In this document: in pieces, positions 59,864-64,000 of the stretch | Position numbering within the stretch: the first letter of the stretch is position 1 | How the letters are laid out: each line of letters opens with the position of its first letter | Assembly: GCA_030407085.1 (NCBI GenBank) | Contig: CM059584.1 | Location: forward strand, 127,257,001 to 127,321,000 | Length of the DNA stretch: 64,000 nucleotides | Direction of reading: 5' to 3' | Source: Trichopria drosophilae | Lineage: Eukaryota > Arthropoda > Insecta > Hymenoptera > Diapriidae | Made by a program: the position numbers and the translations under genes | The notes under the pieces: model-generated | Databases searched by the model: none | The model's input: the letters and a program-made list of their open reading frames with translations, nothing else | Told to the model about the DNA's origin: nothing

Positions 59864-60236
59864 GGGTTTCCGTTTAAAAAAATTAACTTGACCTCGAAAT
59901 AACTTTCAAGGTCGTGTTCAAGGTCAAATACAACGGTACCATTAAATAGCTAGAGAAAAATCCTTTAACTTTTGTCTGAAACATTTTCCCTGAAAATGCA
60001 CTCCGGCTGATTTAATTCGCAGTTCCGGGATTTTTCAGTTTGACCTTGAAATGACCTTGCTGGAAAAATCGACCATATCATATTTGAACGTAAAATTGTG
60101 CGCTCTTTCCGAATCCGTGAATCAAGTCTATACCATTCGAAAATTTCATTTTGGAAGAATTTGGAGACATCGACCTCAGTTTTGCTGTTATTGACGTGGA
60201 ATGACTCTATAATCTAATCTAATCTAAAAATCTAAA
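59864..60236. mobile_element. Fragment with GACCTTGAA words and an AATCT tail
   Basis: On the minus strand it would begin with an AGATT-type repeat tail and GAGTCATTCCACGTCAA, continuing through several AAGGTCA / TGACCTTGAA words. It begins abruptly inside the truncated element at 58612-59863, so it probably inserted there with loss of the element's tip. No coding sequence. The family is unknown to me; a related CATTCCACGTAA motif occurs at about 46820. Confidence 0.45.
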
Positions 60237-63040
60237 ACACTAGATCATTTTTATATAAATCAAGTGATTATCAGTCTATAAAACACCTTCTTTAATACGT
60301 TGTTCGTCTGTTTGCATTGTACATTGTTACATATATTTTGTATGTCATTTGGTTGGCCAGTGAAGACAAGTTATTATTATTATTATTATTATTATCAATC
60401 AAATTGGAATTTATAGTTGTAATACATTATGGTCAGAATATAAACATTATTTAACAACATACAATTTTATCTAACCCTAATCCCAGTAATCTTATGAATA
60501 CTTTTAAAAGAAGTGTCTTCTTCATAACGTTATATAATTTTTAATTTTTTGGTGAACCCAATAATTCCGTAATGAAAATTTCTACACTGAAGGTTTTTCC
60601 TTTTCTGAATTCTTCTTTATTCTTTTTTGATACAAGATTCTAGAAATACTTTCAAACAGACACATAAGTCGTAAAATTTACTAAACATTCAGAATCTTTC
60701 ATTATTTCAAAAAACCATGGATTTTTCAAATGTATTTTTTTATGTTAATTTTGCACGACATCAATGACAAGAAATTTGAATCTTACAACGGACGTATTAT
60801 TTATAAATGAATAAATATTAACATTGTGAAAATAAAGATAGGAAGTGGCTGCTCGAACGCGAAAGAAACTGCGAAAATTTCGTGAATAGCTACTTGGACT
60901 TTCGGAAAAAATATTGCTAAACCAAAGGCTCTACGAACAGATCAACAAATTTACTGAAATTTTTTCAGAATATCTTTTACAGATTTATAATTTTTTAATT
61001 TCAGGATTCTGAAAAATTAACATAATATCTGTAAAAATTTCACCGTCTTCTTCGACCAATTGCAAAGACTTTTCATTCAGCAACATTTTATTCAAAATTC
61101 TTGAACTTGGCACAGAATTTTTCGTGTTTGAGTCGCCATTATTGACGTTTTTTTTATCTTTATTTCCAAAATGTATATGAATATTTAAAAATAAGTCCTA
61201 TCTGGAAAATACATTTTTTTTACTTCAACTGTAAATCTGATACGATTTGAAAGTGAAAAAAAGTAAAAAAAAAAACATTTGAAAACCATGTTTTTTGGGA
61301 ACAATAGATACAGTTTTTACAGTTGCATTCTGCTGAATTTAATAAAATAGCCTGTATATTTTACGTCATATATACATGGAAGTTGTTTAGAACCTTTTTC
61401 ATACAAAATTAGATCGTTGATAACATTAGTAAACTAAAGGATTAACTCCAATATTTATGGACATTTTTATTTCGTATTAACTCTTTTTCATAAAGATAGT
61501 TTGTCACCAAGTTACTAACAACAATAAATATTTTTCTGTATCAGGGAACGTAAATCACTTTCCAGATTGCCATTTTCTATGGACGATATTACAATATGAT
61601 AGAAAAGGTGAGGCGAACTTTAGACGTTGTGATTAATTTTGTCAATGGAATCATTACCCTGAAGCTGCCCTCGGTTTCTCAGGCAACTTGCGATCAATTG
61701 TGAAATGTAATATTGATCAAATCCTATGATTTATTCCGCACTGTTGAAACAAGTATATTTTTTATGTATACAACAATCTAGCATTGCAACTTTTACAATT
61801 AAGTAAGAAATAGGATATTAGAAATTTCTCTCATTACCCTGTGATTTACGATTCAAGAAATGGCACAATATTATTTTTCAAATTAAAGTTTTCATCATTA
61901 GATATCCTATATTTTACACACTGGATTATTTGCTAGTTTTTTTAAACTAATATTGTTATTATTACTTAAAACTTTTGTTTTTTTTAAGCAATATTATAAT
62001 TTTATAAAAGAAGCAAAAAACTCAAATATATAAAAATAAGATTACGAATGTTTAACGATTAAAAATTAAACCTTTTTTTAAATCAGGATATATTAATTAA
62101 CAATATTTTGTTAATTTATTTACGTCAACTAAAAATGAGAAAAAAAATCAAATAAATCGCATAATAAACATACGTAACATGTTACATAATCACGGAAACC
62201 CCAAGCAATTCATGAAGAAAATAATTGAAATTACTCAATTTGTTTTGAAAATGTTTATTAATAGCAAAGTAATTTTAAAGTCATAAAAGTTACAATATTT
62301 ATGCCATATATATATGACTGCAAAATAAAAATGTTTCAATGGATGAAAGGATTTTACTGTTTCTTTATAGCCCCGTATAAATCGCGAATTTCATGCCGAT
62401 TATGTTGCTACCATAATGTCCACGAAACAAATTGCTTAAAAATTGATATGGTAATTTTCACGGTACTAATAGAAATTATACGTATTTGCAACCGTTTCAA
62501 AGACGCGAGATATAATAATTGTGTTCGATTACGTTACACCGTTTTGTCTTATGTAAGCCGCAAGATCTAGCAGAGCGATTAAGATATCGCATAAACGCCT
62601 CGGAATCAGTTTGCATTACATTTCTTCTTTCCTGTTTTGATTCCATCCGATTTTTAAACCATTTCGTGACTCAAACTTATAATTTAGATTCGACGGTTCC
62701 CACTATGATAAAATCAAATTTCCGTCAATTTCTATTGTTTGCCAGTATCACAATTCTGACTATTCGTTTATTAATTACACTGATGAAGAATGGAATCAAA
62801 TGCAGTAAAAAATTCGATATTTTTTTTATTCAGAGAGATTTTAATAATTTATTTATTGAGGTAGTAAATTATTGAAATTTAAAAATTCTCATTTTGTTTA
62901 TCCGGAATTCTGAAAAAGATGCATCTTATATCAAACACGACTTACAAATTAAATAAAACATGGAGGTTTCATATCATGATAGAGTCCCCTTAATCAGCTT
63001 CATAACAACCGTAACGTACATCACATTTGACTAATTAAAC
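60237..63040. other. AT-rich gene-free stretch
   Basis: Contains only the ATT microsatellite and short unassigned frames (62301-62570 and 62519-62875, plus strand) without domain signatures. Confidence 0.4.
60371..60395. repeat. (ATT)n microsatellite
   Basis: About eight perfect TTA/ATT units in a row. Confidence 0.95.
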
Positions 63041-63800
63041 AAGAGTCCACTTTCTACACGTGGGGGTCCTTTAGAACGCGTTGCGTAAGACGTCAGCATC
63101 GATCTCATATGCTGGCAAAACATCGAATATAATTGTTCGTAAATCACTTTAACGCGGGTTGGGCTTTGAATTCAATGTAAAGATTGCATGCGATCTTGGA
63201 ATGTCGTGCTTCAAGTGTCGTCAGACAAGCGCTCGTTGGATTTTTCTATGTTCGAGATAAACGAATCGGTTTACCACGACACGCAACGGTAACCTTACTG
63301 ATTAGAACAATTCGTCCTCGTGTCGTAAATTAGCATTGGAAGCAACAATTATTGCACCTTGTAAAACACGGATTTATAATTACCGTACTAGGAAAATTCT
63401 ATTAGTGCAACGAAAATGAACTCTTGCAGCGCCCCCCTACACAGGAGACGGGAATTAAGTGACTCTTTATTATGTTTCGCCTTGTGCGGAAGTTTACCAT
63501 GATATTATAGACACGTAAAATTGCAACGGCCTCTCGTGTACATGCCGGCGACAAAGTAAGCTCGAAGCGACGCACATTTACTTACATGTGCTAAACAATA
63601 TGCAACGGGCACTCCCATGCAAGACGCAATGCATTTCCCTCCGTCTTAAGCGGAATGCTGAGAATAGCAAAGCTGAATGTCGACTTCCTGGACAAACCGC
63701 GAATTTATACTGGGCAACTACTGGCAGCAACCACAAATGAACACATACGTCGATATGCATCGGGTCTCTGCATATTGCTGTCAGACAAGGATTTCCGGTA
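63041..63800. other. GC- and CpG-richer single-copy island
   Basis: About 760 bp with elevated G+C and many CpGs (for example GAACGCGTTGCGTAAGACGT at about 63074-63093). No frame longer than 60 codons is convincing and no repeat match was seen in the window. Candidate regulatory or conserved non-coding sequence, possibly tied to a gene beyond the right edge. Confidence 0.3.
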
Positions 63801-64000
63801 GGGGGTATGTAATGTGTTTAGAAATGAAAGCTTGCAAGTTCTTTGACACATAAGACGATTTATGTTCAGAAAAGGAATACAAAGATGAAAATATGCCAGT
63901 ATTATGATAAATGCTATTTTATCAATTTATCCAATATTTTCTTCGAACGCCTCAAACTCATTGACTTCAAAATCTGTAATTAAAAACCAGTGCTTGAGTA
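63801..64000. other. AT-rich end of window
   Basis: No feature is recognised. Confidence 0.4.

Overview
This window looks like nuclear DNA from an invertebrate, most likely an insect and perhaps a hymenopteran. It is very AT-rich, almost free of long reading frames, and full of short non-coding transposon-like elements. The one convincing coding exon has an insect-style start context (CAAAATG) and a GT splice donor. There is no bacterial gene organisation, no viral gene and no recognisable transposase. The taxonomic call is an inference; no sequence search was possible.

The only well-supported gene is on the minus strand at about 48.07-48.98 kb. Its first coding exon encodes 303 residues of a basic, serine/arginine-rich protein that I do not recognise. 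The ATG follows an in-frame stop, and upstream lies a CpG-rich block (about 48.98-49.56 kb) that fits a 5' UTR plus promoter. The rest of the gene must lie at lower coordinates, either just beyond a small intron or much further off. Several GC-richer, apparently single-copy islands (about 10.4, 14.0-14.9, 20.5, 24.6-25.4, 36.6-37.5 and 63.0-63.8 kb) are candidate regulatory elements or hidden exons. None has a reading frame I can assign.

Most of what can be described is mobile-element debris. (1) A TTAA-flanked, piggyBac-type non-autonomous group with CCCATTAACG or CCCTTTGA termini occurs at 4.4-5.7, 9.65-10.2 (right end), 30.95-31.4, 32.7-33.6 (right end), 33.6-34.6, 50.5-51.9, 56.7-57.8 and 58.6-59.9 kb. 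(2) TA-flanked or similar MITEs lie at 15.8, 29.4, 34.8, 35.3-36.3, 37.9-38.6 and 42.7 kb, with another inverted-repeat element at 28.75-29.05 kb. (3) Large foldback elements and palindromes lie at 3.9-5.8, 27.1-27.5, 32.0-32.7, 37.5-39.1, 39.45-39.97 and 47.3-47.7 kb; several are nested. (4) A Foldback-like family has long inverted repeats built from about 15-bp subrepeats. It has one solo copy at 9.02-9.39 kb with an exact 9-bp target duplication and a 2.5-kb higher-order array at 11.05-13.58 kb.

The Foldback-like family is the most striking structure. Each 220-290 bp unit is itself a hairpin, and units are joined head-to-tail into higher-order repeats of about 520-557 bp. If transcribed, the array would give long stem-loop RNA. 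The second notable pattern is a module of about 107 bp carrying ATGGCGG motifs that recurs inside several otherwise different element families.
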